In this document: positions 17,380 to 25,307 of the stretch, in pieces
Numbering within the stretch: the stretch's first letter is position 1
Layout: every line of letters starts with the position of its first letter
Assembly (NCBI GenBank): GCA_964523795.1
Contig: CAZGAO010000010.1
Location: 1-64,000 of the forward strand
Length of the DNA: 64,000 nt
Direction: 5' to 3'
DNA from: SABY01 sp964523795
GTDB lineage: Bacteria; Bacteroidota; Bacteroidia; Bacteroidales; 4484-276
Translations under genes and position numbers: made by a program
Notes under the pieces: model-generated
What the model was told of the DNA's origin: nothing
The model's input: only the letters and a program-made list of their open reading frames with translations
Database searches by the model: none

Positions 17380-18318
17380 TCAAAAAATAGAAGAAGCCGT
17401 TTCGGTGGTAAAAAGCTCCAAAAACTTCATTCCACGGTAGGAGTTTCCCTTCGCGTTGAGCCGGGGACTCCACACGGCGATACTATATTTTTTAGGACTA
17501 ATGGCTATAATTCCGCCACCCACACCGCTTTTGCCCGGCAGCCCCACCTCGTAGGCAAACTCCCCTGACTCATCGTAAAAGCCACAGGTTTGCATGATGG
17601 CGTTTATCCTTTTGGCTTGGCTCAAAGTTAAAACTTCCTTGTTGTCGTTGGTTTTTCGGCCTTCATTGGCAAGAAATAAAAAAGTTTGGGATAGCTCCAC
17701 ACAAGTCATTTCGATGGAGCAAAGCAGGACGTAAAAATCAAGCACGTCCTGTGGGTCGTTTTTAATATTGCCAAAAGATTTGATAAAATAGCACAATGCC
17801 ATGTTGCGATAGCCCACCGATTTTTCCGATTCAGCAATTTTGGGTGAATAATCAAGCTGCGGATTGTCGGCGATATCCCTGACGAAGTTTAAGAATTCGA
17901 CTTGTGGATCTTTTAATTCGCTGATAAGCATGTCGCAAATTACCAGGGCACCAGCGTTGATAAACGGGTTGCGAGGGATACCCTTATCAGCTTCCAGTTG
18001 TACCAGCGAATTAAACGGAGAACCCGAGGGCTCAACGCCTATCCGCTCCCATATTTTTGCACCCAGCATTTTGTAGGCCATGCTCAGCGAAAGCACTTTG
18101 GCGATGCTTTGTATCGAAAATTTTTCCTGCGCATCACCCTGGCAATATTGCTTGTTGTCGATGGTGCTAAGGCAAAGCCCAAAGCTATCGGGATTTACGT
18201 GAGCCAGCTCCGGGATGTAAGATGCGGGTGCTCCCAGGTCATCCTTTTCTTTGATAATTTCAAAAACAGTGTCGATCGATTTTTGGCAGCTCATTTTTTC
18301 CGGGTATTGGATGCCCAT
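17380..18318 (-). CDS. glsA: Glutaminase A
   Basis: 312 residues, the usual length for bacterial serine-dependent glutaminase, which hydrolyses glutamine to glutamate and ammonia in the cytosol. The beta-lactamase-like fold is shown by the catalytic S71-x-x-K74 in FSIQSIAK, the INAGALV segment, a conserved tyrosine/asparagine region near GYRNMALCYF, and the C-terminal PGKSGVGGGI loop. No signal peptide. It follows the exported CapA-like gene by 28 bases on the same strand and may share its transcript. Confidence 0.95.
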   Translation of the reverse strand: MGIQYPEKMSCQKSIDTVFEIIKEKDDLGAPASYIPELAHVNPDSFGLCLSTIDNKQYCQGDAQEKFSIQSIAKVLSLSMAYKMLGAKIWERIGVEPSGSPFNSLVQLEADKGIPRNPFINAGALVICDMLISELKDPQVEFLNFVRDIADNPQLDYSPKIAESEKSVGYRNMALCYFIKSFGNIKNDPQDVLDFYVLLCSIEMTCVELSQTFLFLANEGRKTNDNKEVLTLSQAKRINAIMQTCGFYDESGEFAYEVGLPGKSGVGGGIIAISPKKYSIAVWSPRLNAKGNSYRGMKFLELFTTETASSIF

Positions 18319-18346
18319 ATCATTCTTTCGTATTTTGTGATTTTTT

Positions 18347-21300
18347 TTAAAATGCTAATATCAAGCATTTTTTGCTTTGCTTTTCTGCTTTGGTTTCTAA
18401 TTGATAAAGATACAAACCCGGTTCTACCCGGCTGCCGTTCTGGTTTTTGCCATCCCAAATTAGGCTGTGTTTGCCTGGATCAAAATCGCCCTGGCTTAAT
18501 ATCCTGATGCGTTCGCCCTTCAAATTGTAGATGGATAAAATAACCGGTGATGCTTTATCCAGATAAAATGCGATTTGCGTAGGCTCTTTTGAGGGATTGA
18601 ATGGATTGGGCGTGTTTTGTTCCAGTATGTTTTTTTGGCTAATAATTAATTCCGGATTTTCAATACCCACATTTAGCTCCTCAAAAACACCCATCGAGTA
18701 ATAAAGCTCCACATTCGCGTGAGCTTGCTCCGATTTTACTTGTACAAAATAATAATCGTTAGGAATGGGTATTTCCTGTTCAAAAGCGAAGGCTTCCCAT
18801 GGTTCCCAGCACACGAGGCTCACCTTGTCGAACCAGACGAAGGCAGTATCTGATTCTGGTGGATTGTTATTGAGGCGAATATCAAAAAATTCGGTACCGG
18901 CAGGGATAGTCAGGTTTTTGTGATAATAAGTCCAGTCGCTGTCGCCGCTTACCACGGTTCCCATGTTTTCTTCACCCAGCATAAATCCGCCCACACGATC
19001 CTGGAAGTATTGAATTTGGATGCTCACTCCCGATCCATTTTTAGTTTTAATATATCCGCAAAGCGAATAGCTCAGCGTGTCGGAGGTACAGAGTAAGCGA
19101 TTTTCGAGGTTGGTAACAATGTTGGAGGGCGCGCTAAAAATGCGCTGTTGCTGTATGGAACGGCTTCCTTCGTAGGCCACAGTATCGCAATAATCCTCAT
19201 CGGTGCTGTTGAGGTTCCACAAGGTCGATCCTTCGTTTTCCATGTTGCCAAACCAAATTTCTTCTCTGCCCGGCCTGAAAGCATATTCGCCCGAAGGCTT
19301 TACGAAATTCACCGATGCAAGGCTGCTTGTTTTTTCGATGGCCAGGGGTGGTGAAAGCCAGGAATTGTTTATTTCTTCAAGCATTAGCTTGGCAGTATTT
19401 TCAGTGGTGCTGATACTTATGTTTGTGGTGTCGGTCATTACTTCGGCTATTCCCAGCTCATGGTCAACTATCAGATAAGTATTCATCCTGCGTGAGCTTT
19501 CGGCCAGATTATATAAAATGTGCAAACCCAGGTTGCCCAGCGCAGGTCGGGGAATGTAGTCATCGATGTAAATGGGGGTAAGGATAAATTTAGAGAAACC
19601 CGTTTCATCGGCTTCTGCCTTGAGCACAAATGAGGGGAAGGTTTCGGGGTAGTCGAGGTCGAAGGCAAAGTCGCCCAACGAATGCGCAATCAATTTGCCC
19701 TGGTACAACTCCACCCCTTGCATGATGTGTGGATGATGGCAAATTACCAGGTCGGCACCCTGGCGGATGGCAAACTGCCGGATTTCGCGTTGACCTTTTT
19801 CGGGTGTTGTGGCTCGCGGGTCGTAGCCTTCATCCTGGCCGTTATTTTCGGTAAATCGCGGTTCAGAATTATTCTCGGGGTGGAAGGAATATTCGATGCC
19901 CGCGTGCCATTCCATAATCACAAGATCAGCATGGGAACGAACTTCATCAATTTGTTGTGTCAGATTATAATAATCCAGATTGGCAAAGCCGGCTTTGTTG
20001 TACCCGGCGTTGAGGTAGGGTTGGTAATTGTTGTATTGGCCGGTGCGGTCGCTGGCCGCCAGAAAGGCCAGGCAAAGTCCGGATTTGGAATAAAACACCG
20101 GCTTATAGGCTTCGTAAGTGTTTGCTCCCGCACCCGAAAAAAGGATGTTATTTTGCGTCAATACTTCTTGTGTCTCCTGCATCCCCGGAAGCAAGTAATC
20201 CATCACGTGGTTGTTGGCCAAAGTTACGATGTCGATGCCTGCATAGGTGAGACCTGCTACGTTTTGAGGACTTCCTTTAAAGTAAATAGTTTTGGTGGGA
20301 TGGTTCTGCCAGTAGGTGGTTAGCGGGCATTCCAGATTTGCAACAGTAATATCGGCGTCATCGCCAACGATGGTTTTCGTAGGCTCAAAAATAGCTTCTA
20401 CTCCCTGGCTGGGGATGATGCCTCCCGGATATTCGTATTTGCGCGCCAGCATAATATCGCCCACAAAGTTGATGCTTAGCGGAAAACTTGTACTTCCCCC
20501 TTCCAGGGGAATTTTGCAAGTAGCCAGCCCGTACTTTTGGTCGGGATCCACCACCCGAAGCAAAACTGTGTAAGGGTGGTCATCGCTGAGGGTGTAAATA
20601 TGACTTGGGGATTTCTCGTTGCTAAAAGTGCTGTCGCCAAAATCCCAGAAAAATTCATGCGCCTCGCTGTCAGGGTCGGTAACTTCGCAATCAAAATCAA
20701 CCGGTGTGCCTTTGTTAAATGTGTTTGCATTTATTGCAAAGCTAATCGTAACTTGCGGAGCGATGGGCAAATCATCGGTGATGTCGATAATCTGATCAAA
20801 ATAAACCACACCCTGCGAAGTGTTGTCCTTGTCGTTGATGTAAACGATTTGAGTAATTTCGGGCAGGTAGCCAAAAAAGGCCAGCCAGTCGTGCCCAACC
20901 GGCAGTTGGTAATCGTTCCACTGATCTTCGGGCTGGCATCCCTGGTAAACGGGAATCCATTGGTCGGGGTTGAGTTCTTGCGAACCGGCAAAAGAATAAT
21001 ACCTTACGTTGGTGCCGTCCGACAGGCCGAATGCCTGAATCTCGGCTCGCGAGGCCACATAAGCCGACACCTGCCACACCTGATTGGTGTCAAGGCGCAC
21101 AGGAGCGATGGTCTGCATTTTCCAGGTATTGCCAAAAATTCGAAGCGACCAGGGCGAATTTTGATAAGTAATAGCTTCGTCCAAAGCCCAGGCATCGGGT
21201 TCCACATCTTCTTCCGACCAGGATTGGAGCACTACTTCGCCATCATCAAAATCTTCGATAATAAGCGTGCGCTGTCCCAGGGCTTGCATTGCCGTAAAAG

Positions 21301-21373
21301 CAAGGAAAAGCAAGATCATCAAGCCTGCAGAAGTCCGGCGTTTGCCTGGTAGGATATGTTTATTAATGGTCAA
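18347..21373 (-). CDS. T9SS-exported CapA-family protein with PKD and C-terminal sorting domain
   Basis: About 1008 residues. The start is uncertain: TTG at 21373 gives a basic n-region (KRR) before the signal helix; ATG at 21319 removes it. Order: signal peptide, a carbohydrate-binding-like domain with EDFDDGE, PKD domain (about 208-276, FFWDFGDS), CapA/PGA metallophosphoesterase-like domain (about 300-590: VGDIMLARK, NLECPLT, LANNHVMDY, HHPHIMQGVE, SLGDFAFD), a second strand-rich domain, and a FlgD-like type A T9SS sorting domain (QNTPNPFNPS ... GLYLYQLETK). CapA proteins act in poly-gamma-glutamate synthesis or are phosphoesterases; which applies here is unknown. Confidence 0.88.
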   Translation of the reverse strand: MTINKHILPGKRRTSAGLMILLFLAFTAMQALGQRTLIIEDFDDGEVVLQSWSEEDVEPDAWALDEAITYQNSPWSLRIFGNTWKMQTIAPVRLDTNQVWQVSAYVASRAEIQAFGLSDGTNVRYYSFAGSQELNPDQWIPVYQGCQPEDQWNDYQLPVGHDWLAFFGYLPEITQIVYINDKDNTSQGVVYFDQIIDITDDLPIAPQVTISFAINANTFNKGTPVDFDCEVTDPDSEAHEFFWDFGDSTFSNEKSPSHIYTLSDDHPYTVLLRVVDPDQKYGLATCKIPLEGGSTSFPLSINFVGDIMLARKYEYPGGIIPSQGVEAIFEPTKTIVGDDADITVANLECPLTTYWQNHPTKTIYFKGSPQNVAGLTYAGIDIVTLANNHVMDYLLPGMQETQEVLTQNNILFSGAGANTYEAYKPVFYSKSGLCLAFLAASDRTGQYNNYQPYLNAGYNKAGFANLDYYNLTQQIDEVRSHADLVIMEWHAGIEYSFHPENNSEPRFTENNGQDEGYDPRATTPEKGQREIRQFAIRQGADLVICHHPHIMQGVELYQGKLIAHSLGDFAFDLDYPETFPSFVLKAEADETGFSKFILTPIYIDDYIPRPALGNLGLHILYNLAESSRRMNTYLIVDHELGIAEVMTDTTNISISTTENTAKLMLEEINNSWLSPPLAIEKTSSLASVNFVKPSGEYAFRPGREEIWFGNMENEGSTLWNLNSTDEDYCDTVAYEGSRSIQQQRIFSAPSNIVTNLENRLLCTSDTLSYSLCGYIKTKNGSGVSIQIQYFQDRVGGFMLGEENMGTVVSGDSDWTYYHKNLTIPAGTEFFDIRLNNNPPESDTAFVWFDKVSLVCWEPWEAFAFEQEIPIPNDYYFVQVKSEQAHANVELYYSMGVFEELNVGIENPELIISQKNILEQNTPNPFNPSKEPTQIAFYLDKASPVILSIYNLKGERIRILSQGDFDPGKHSLIWDGKNQNGSRVEPGLYLYQLETKAEKQSKKCLILAF

Positions 21374-21452
21374 GTTTTTAAGAATTAAATTATCATTTTT
21401 ACCAAAAATTAATTCGGGACTAAAAGTAGGATAATTTCGGCAGTGATGATTT

Positions 21453-21914
21453 TTATTGATGAAAATCCGGCAATCCATCCTGCTCGTATTCAATCTCATT
21501 TTCATCGAGCAAGCCAATAAACTCATCCTTAAACGAAAGTTCTTTATGGATTTCATCTTGGTTTTTAATGTAACGGATAAGTTCTTTTACATGGCTCAAT
21601 CCTACCGATAATGCCAAATACCCATCCTGCCATTCAAAGTTATTTATGTGGCGCGTGATATCAGGATTGGCTTGGGTTTCCGATTTTATTGCATTAATGG
21701 TTTCTGTAATGCTTTTGCGCGGATTTGGCGAATAGAGGATGTGTACATGGTCAAAAGTCCCGTTTACGATAATCGACTTATTGCGACCCTTGTTTATTAT
21801 ACTGGCTATCGATTTGTTAACGATCTGGCGCGATTCCTCACTGCTCATCAGGCTTTCCAGCTTAGGAATGAGTATGAGGTGATAGTAAACGTTGAGGTGC
21901 ATAATTGTTGTCAT
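21453..21914 (-). CDS. Y1 (HUH) transposase-like protein, IS200/RAYT type
   Basis: 153 residues, complete. The HUH metal site is H56-V-H58 in FDHVHIL and the catalytic tyrosine is Y115 in ELIRYIKNQ, followed by the usual HKELSFKDEF helix and WQDGY segment. Y1 transposases cut and join single-stranded DNA at hairpins; RAYT relatives act on REP sequences. No accessory tnpB lies beside it and I see no clear IS ends. The ATG lies only 6 bases after the stop of the cyclase-like gene, so it looks operonic rather than freshly inserted. It could be a domesticated enzyme serving palindromes in this genome; that is inference. Confidence 0.88.
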   Translation of the reverse strand: MTTIMHLNVYYHLILIPKLESLMSSEESRQIVNKSIASIINKGRNKSIIVNGTFDHVHILYSPNPRKSITETINAIKSETQANPDITRHINNFEWQDGYLALSVGLSHVKELIRYIKNQDEIHKELSFKDEFIGLLDENEIEYEQDGLPDFHQ

Positions 21915-21920
21915 AGGTCT

Positions 21921-22565
21921 TTATTGTATTTGAAGTAGTCGGTATTCGATGGCCTGAGGGACACCTTTAAAATGATCGGTACAAATATCAGAGATTCCAC
22001 TTAAAAAACTCATACGCTCTTGCGTTTTTTTATAATCGTTAAATACTTTTTGGTAAAACGCTTCGCTCATTACTATGCAGTTTTCATAAGCCTTTGTCAT
22101 AAGCCGCGCCGAGAGGTCGATGTCCTTACCATAATAATCGTTTACGCCTTCAAAAAAAGTGATGTTGAAAACCTCGGTGCAGTAATGGATGCCTACCTTG
22201 CACCTGTAAAATAGATCTTTCAGCGGATGGTGTACCAGGGTGTCCATGGTGGCATATATCTCGCCAAGCAGGGTGTAGTAATTGCTGAAGGCATCGTTTT
22301 TTATCAAAGCATGGTCGGGCAGGTAAAGCATCATTTCATCGCCAATACCTTTGACCACAAAATTGGGAAATTGGTTGAGGAGGGAAATGAAATTGAAGGT
22401 GTTGTTTATTTTTTTTATCCAGCCTTCATCGCTACACGAATATTTGTCGCCAGTCGAATTGATGAGGTCGATAAAAATGCACACGCCGGGCACTTTCTCC
22501 AGCTGCCGTATCTGCTCGTCCATTTGGGGAGCGTTCGGATTGCGATGGTTGATGTAGGTCGCCAT
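21921..22565 (-). CDS. Class III adenylate/guanylate cyclase-like domain protein
   Basis: 214 residues, one domain. It follows the class III cyclase homology pattern: IFIDLINSTG at the first metal-binding strand, VVKGIGDEMMLYLP at the second, and YYGKDIDLSARLMTKA for the FGxxVNxAARL segment. The first metal aspartate (D in IFIDL) and the GDE turn are kept. Some substrate residues look altered, so activity is uncertain. It starts 14 bases downstream of the PP2C/anti-sigma gene and ends 6 bases before the Y1 transposase. It may be a sensor or regulator with a degenerate catalytic site. No signal peptide. Confidence 0.75.
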   Translation of the reverse strand: MATYINHRNPNAPQMDEQIRQLEKVPGVCIFIDLINSTGDKYSCSDEGWIKKINNTFNFISLLNQFPNFVVKGIGDEMMLYLPDHALIKNDAFSNYYTLLGEIYATMDTLVHHPLKDLFYRCKVGIHYCTEVFNITFFEGVNDYYGKDIDLSARLMTKAYENCIVMSEAFYQKVFNDYKKTQERMSFLSGISDICTDHFKGVPQAIEYRLLQIQ

Positions 22566-22579
22566 GAGGTTCTTTTGTC

Positions 22580-24943
22580 TTATTGCCGGTGAATCATTTT
22601 TTCGATAATCAAAATATTGTGGTTTCCTTCGTAGCGATATTCTACCCGATCCATCATTTTTTTTACAAAGAAAATTCCCAGGCCGCCGGGGTCGCGTTCT
22701 TCGGCAGGTTTATCCAGGTCTAAGTTCATCTTGTGCTCCAGTGGGTTAAAAGCCAGGGCATCATCCTCAATGCGCAGGCTCACCACCTTGTTTTTGAAAT
22801 GGGCGGAAATATTTATCTGGTGTTCCTTCTCATCTTTGTAACCGTAGTTGATGATGTTAGAAACGATTTCCTCCATGGCCAGATTGATTTTTTGTTGCTC
22901 TTCTCTGCCAATTTTCCATTGGGCACATAATTCTTCGATAAAGGTTTCCAATTTATGGATTTCGCTAACCTTGTTTTTTATTTCCAGTTGCATCGGGCTT
23001 GGCTTAATATTTATTTTGCTAAAGTAATAGCTTAATATTAATATGGTAATATCATCCGATTGCTCGGCCCCGTCAACATACTTTCGTGTAGTCTCCAATA
23101 GGTGGTTCGTTATTTCTTTTGGGCTTTGGCTGGCAGTCATGGTGTTCAGCCATTCTTCCAGTTTGGCATCGCCCAGCAGTTCTTGCTTGCTGTTCATGGC
23201 TTCGGGTATGCCATCGGTATAAAGTACGAGCGTGTCGGTTTTGTTGAGTTTGATTTTCCCCGATTGGTAGTTGGTATGCTCAAAAAGTCCCAGCGGCGTG
23301 CCATGGGTTTGTCTTAATAGTTCTGTGTGCTGATTCTCGCGAAGGATGTAGGGATAGTTTTGTCCGGCATTACAAAATTCTATTTCGCCATTTTTAAGGT
23401 CGATAATACCCAGGAAGAAAGTTACGAACATGGCATTTTCGTTGTCGATGCAAAGCTCTTTATTCATCTCGCTAACAATTTGCGAAGGCGATTTGCCGAA
23501 TGTGGTTTTCGCCCTGAACAGCGTTCGGGTGATGGCCATCAAGAGCGAGGCGGGCACTCCCTTACCCGATACATCGCCGATGGCAAAGGCCAGATGGTAG
23601 TCGCTTAGAAAGAAAAAATCGTAGAGGTCGCCACCCACCTCTTTGGCCGGGTCGAGGATGGCAAAAAGATCCACATCATCGCGTTCGGGGAAGGGAGGGA
23701 AGATTTTTGGGAGAATGCCCTGCTGGATGTCGTGGGCTATCTTAAGCTCACTTTCTATTTTATTCTTGGCCGCAGTAGTGGCTCTTAGGTTTTCGATGTA
23801 TGTTTTAAGCTCATCCTGCATTCGCATAAAAGCAATGGTCAGGCATCCAATTTCATCCTTGCCGGCGATGGGAGGAAGTTGGGTGTTGAAATTGCCTGCA
23901 CCAATATCTTCGGAGGCCAGGGCAAGGATATGCAGGGGGCGTGTGATTTGTCGGGCGATTAAGGTAATAAGTACAAACACCAATACGATTCCACCCAGGC
24001 CAAGACTAAACAACAAAAAATAAAGCTGGTAAATATCGGCGTAGAGTTCTTTTTCGGGAAATATGATACCTATCGACCAATCGTTGGATGGAAAGGGCAT
24101 GTAGTACATCCATGCTTTTATATTATTGTTCAGGGTTTGATAAGGAATAAATGCCGTTTCTCCCGCCGTCATTTTTTTTCCGATTTCGGCCAGGTCGGGG
24201 CGGTTTAAGGCGGTGGCCAGCGAAAAGATGCTCTGGTGCATGATGAGCGAATCGGCAGGGTGTGAAATAAAGTTTCCTTTTTTGGATATTAAAAAGGCAT
24301 AACCGCTATCAAAAATCCGAATGTTGCCAATGAGTTGTTTAAGCCAGCTTAGGTCGATATCCACAGTTATGATGCCTTCGACCTGTTTATTAAATTTTTG
24401 CTTGCGAAAGGGAACCGAATAGGTAGCCATAATTATATCGCCACCACTCTCATCGTAGTAGGGTTCTGTCCACATCGGCTTGTTTTGTTTTAGCGGAATC
24501 TCATACCAGTTCAAAAAGAAATATTGATAATCATCGCTTCCCAACTTTCTGTAAACAATGCTGTCGTCCTTTCGGTAATAATAGGGTGCAAAATACAACA
24601 GGCTGCTATCATAACTGTATGGGCTAAAGGCTACACAAGAGCCATAAACTTCTGTATTGTTTTCGATATTTGATTTTAAAATTTGTTTTATGGAGCTTTC
24701 GTTGCAATCGATATTCTTGAGAATAGGAGACAGGTTAGATGGGATTTTCTCGGCTGCCATCAAAACATTTTCAATCTCTTTAACCGTAGAAATCGCCAGG
24801 CACGAAGCCTGATTTTTGGCATTTTCCATGAGCATTTTTCGGGAGGCTTGATAGTCGATGGTAAGAATAGCTGCAAAAATGCAAATGATTCCGGTAAGGA
24901 TGTATAGGCTTAGCTTGAATGTGATCCCCTTGTTACGCAGCAT
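22580..24943 (-). CDS. Membrane receptor with Cache, HAMP, SpoIIE PP2C phosphatase and RsbW-like ATPase domains
   Basis: 787 residues. Membrane helix 11-29, extracytoplasmic Cache-like sensor (about 35-300, with WYEIPLKQNKPMWTEPYYDE), second membrane helix (about 310-332), HAMP (333-385), PP2C/SpoIIE phosphatase (about 400-640: KEVGGDLYDFF and GDVSGKGVPASLLMA carry the metal aspartates), and a C-terminal HATPase of the RsbW/anti-sigma type (about 655-787: AMEEIVSNIINYGY, DPGGLGIFFVKK). It combines the two opposing enzymes of a partner switch in one protein. No STAS anti-anti-sigma factor is adjacent. First gene of a three-gene minus-strand block. Confidence 0.92.
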   Translation of the reverse strand: MLRNKGITFKLSLYILTGIICIFAAILTIDYQASRKMLMENAKNQASCLAISTVKEIENVLMAAEKIPSNLSPILKNIDCNESSIKQILKSNIENNTEVYGSCVAFSPYSYDSSLLYFAPYYYRKDDSIVYRKLGSDDYQYFFLNWYEIPLKQNKPMWTEPYYDESGGDIIMATYSVPFRKQKFNKQVEGIITVDIDLSWLKQLIGNIRIFDSGYAFLISKKGNFISHPADSLIMHQSIFSLATALNRPDLAEIGKKMTAGETAFIPYQTLNNNIKAWMYYMPFPSNDWSIGIIFPEKELYADIYQLYFLLFSLGLGGIVLVFVLITLIARQITRPLHILALASEDIGAGNFNTQLPPIAGKDEIGCLTIAFMRMQDELKTYIENLRATTAAKNKIESELKIAHDIQQGILPKIFPPFPERDDVDLFAILDPAKEVGGDLYDFFFLSDYHLAFAIGDVSGKGVPASLLMAITRTLFRAKTTFGKSPSQIVSEMNKELCIDNENAMFVTFFLGIIDLKNGEIEFCNAGQNYPYILRENQHTELLRQTHGTPLGLFEHTNYQSGKIKLNKTDTLVLYTDGIPEAMNSKQELLGDAKLEEWLNTMTASQSPKEITNHLLETTRKYVDGAEQSDDITILILSYYFSKINIKPSPMQLEIKNKVSEIHKLETFIEELCAQWKIGREEQQKINLAMEEIVSNIINYGYKDEKEHQINISAHFKNKVVSLRIEDDALAFNPLEHKMNLDLDKPAEERDPGGLGIFFVKKMMDRVEYRYEGNHNILIIEKMIHRQ

Positions 24944-25307
24944 TGTTTATTTTTTTTTAAATATGAGAAATTGTTCAGCCTCCTTATTAATATTTACACT
25001 CGTCTGCATTTGTCAGGCAAGTATTTTTATCAAAAGTAAAGTTTTTATTAGAATTAAATCTTATAAAAAAATGCCACTGATGCCCAAAAAATATTTAAAA
25101 GATATAGAAATACTTTTTTTGTGATATTTTTAATATTAACAAACAAGCTGATATACTGGCCAAAACGATTGAGGATACTTGATTTGGTTTGCCCGCAATC
25201 TAAAACCCTTCTAAATTTTGCTATCCAAAATTAAAGTGTTCACGGCATAACAATAAATTCTATTTTTGCCCACAGTTAATCAAAAATTCAATAAATTTTC
25301 GAGACTT
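24944..25307. other. Divergent intergenic region
   Basis: 364 AT-rich bases between the minus-strand phosphatase and plus-strand hppA. It must hold both promoters. TATTTTTG at 25261-25268 is a candidate -7 box for hppA. No credible gene or repeat is seen. Confidence 0.5.
25261..25268 (+). promoter_or_regulatory. Candidate -7 box of hppA
   Basis: TATTTTTG fits TAnnTTTG, 40 bases before the chosen ATG at 25308. No good TTTG is present at the expected -33 position. Confidence 0.4.

Noticed and set aside
19682..20323. 213-codon open frame on the plus strand
   Set aside because: Opposite the CapA-like coding sequence and without recognisable motifs.
21453..21914. Active complete insertion sequence
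   Set aside because: The Y1 gene is complete, but no terminal hairpins or tnpB could be defined around it, and it abuts the upstream gene at 6 bases, so only the gene is annotated.
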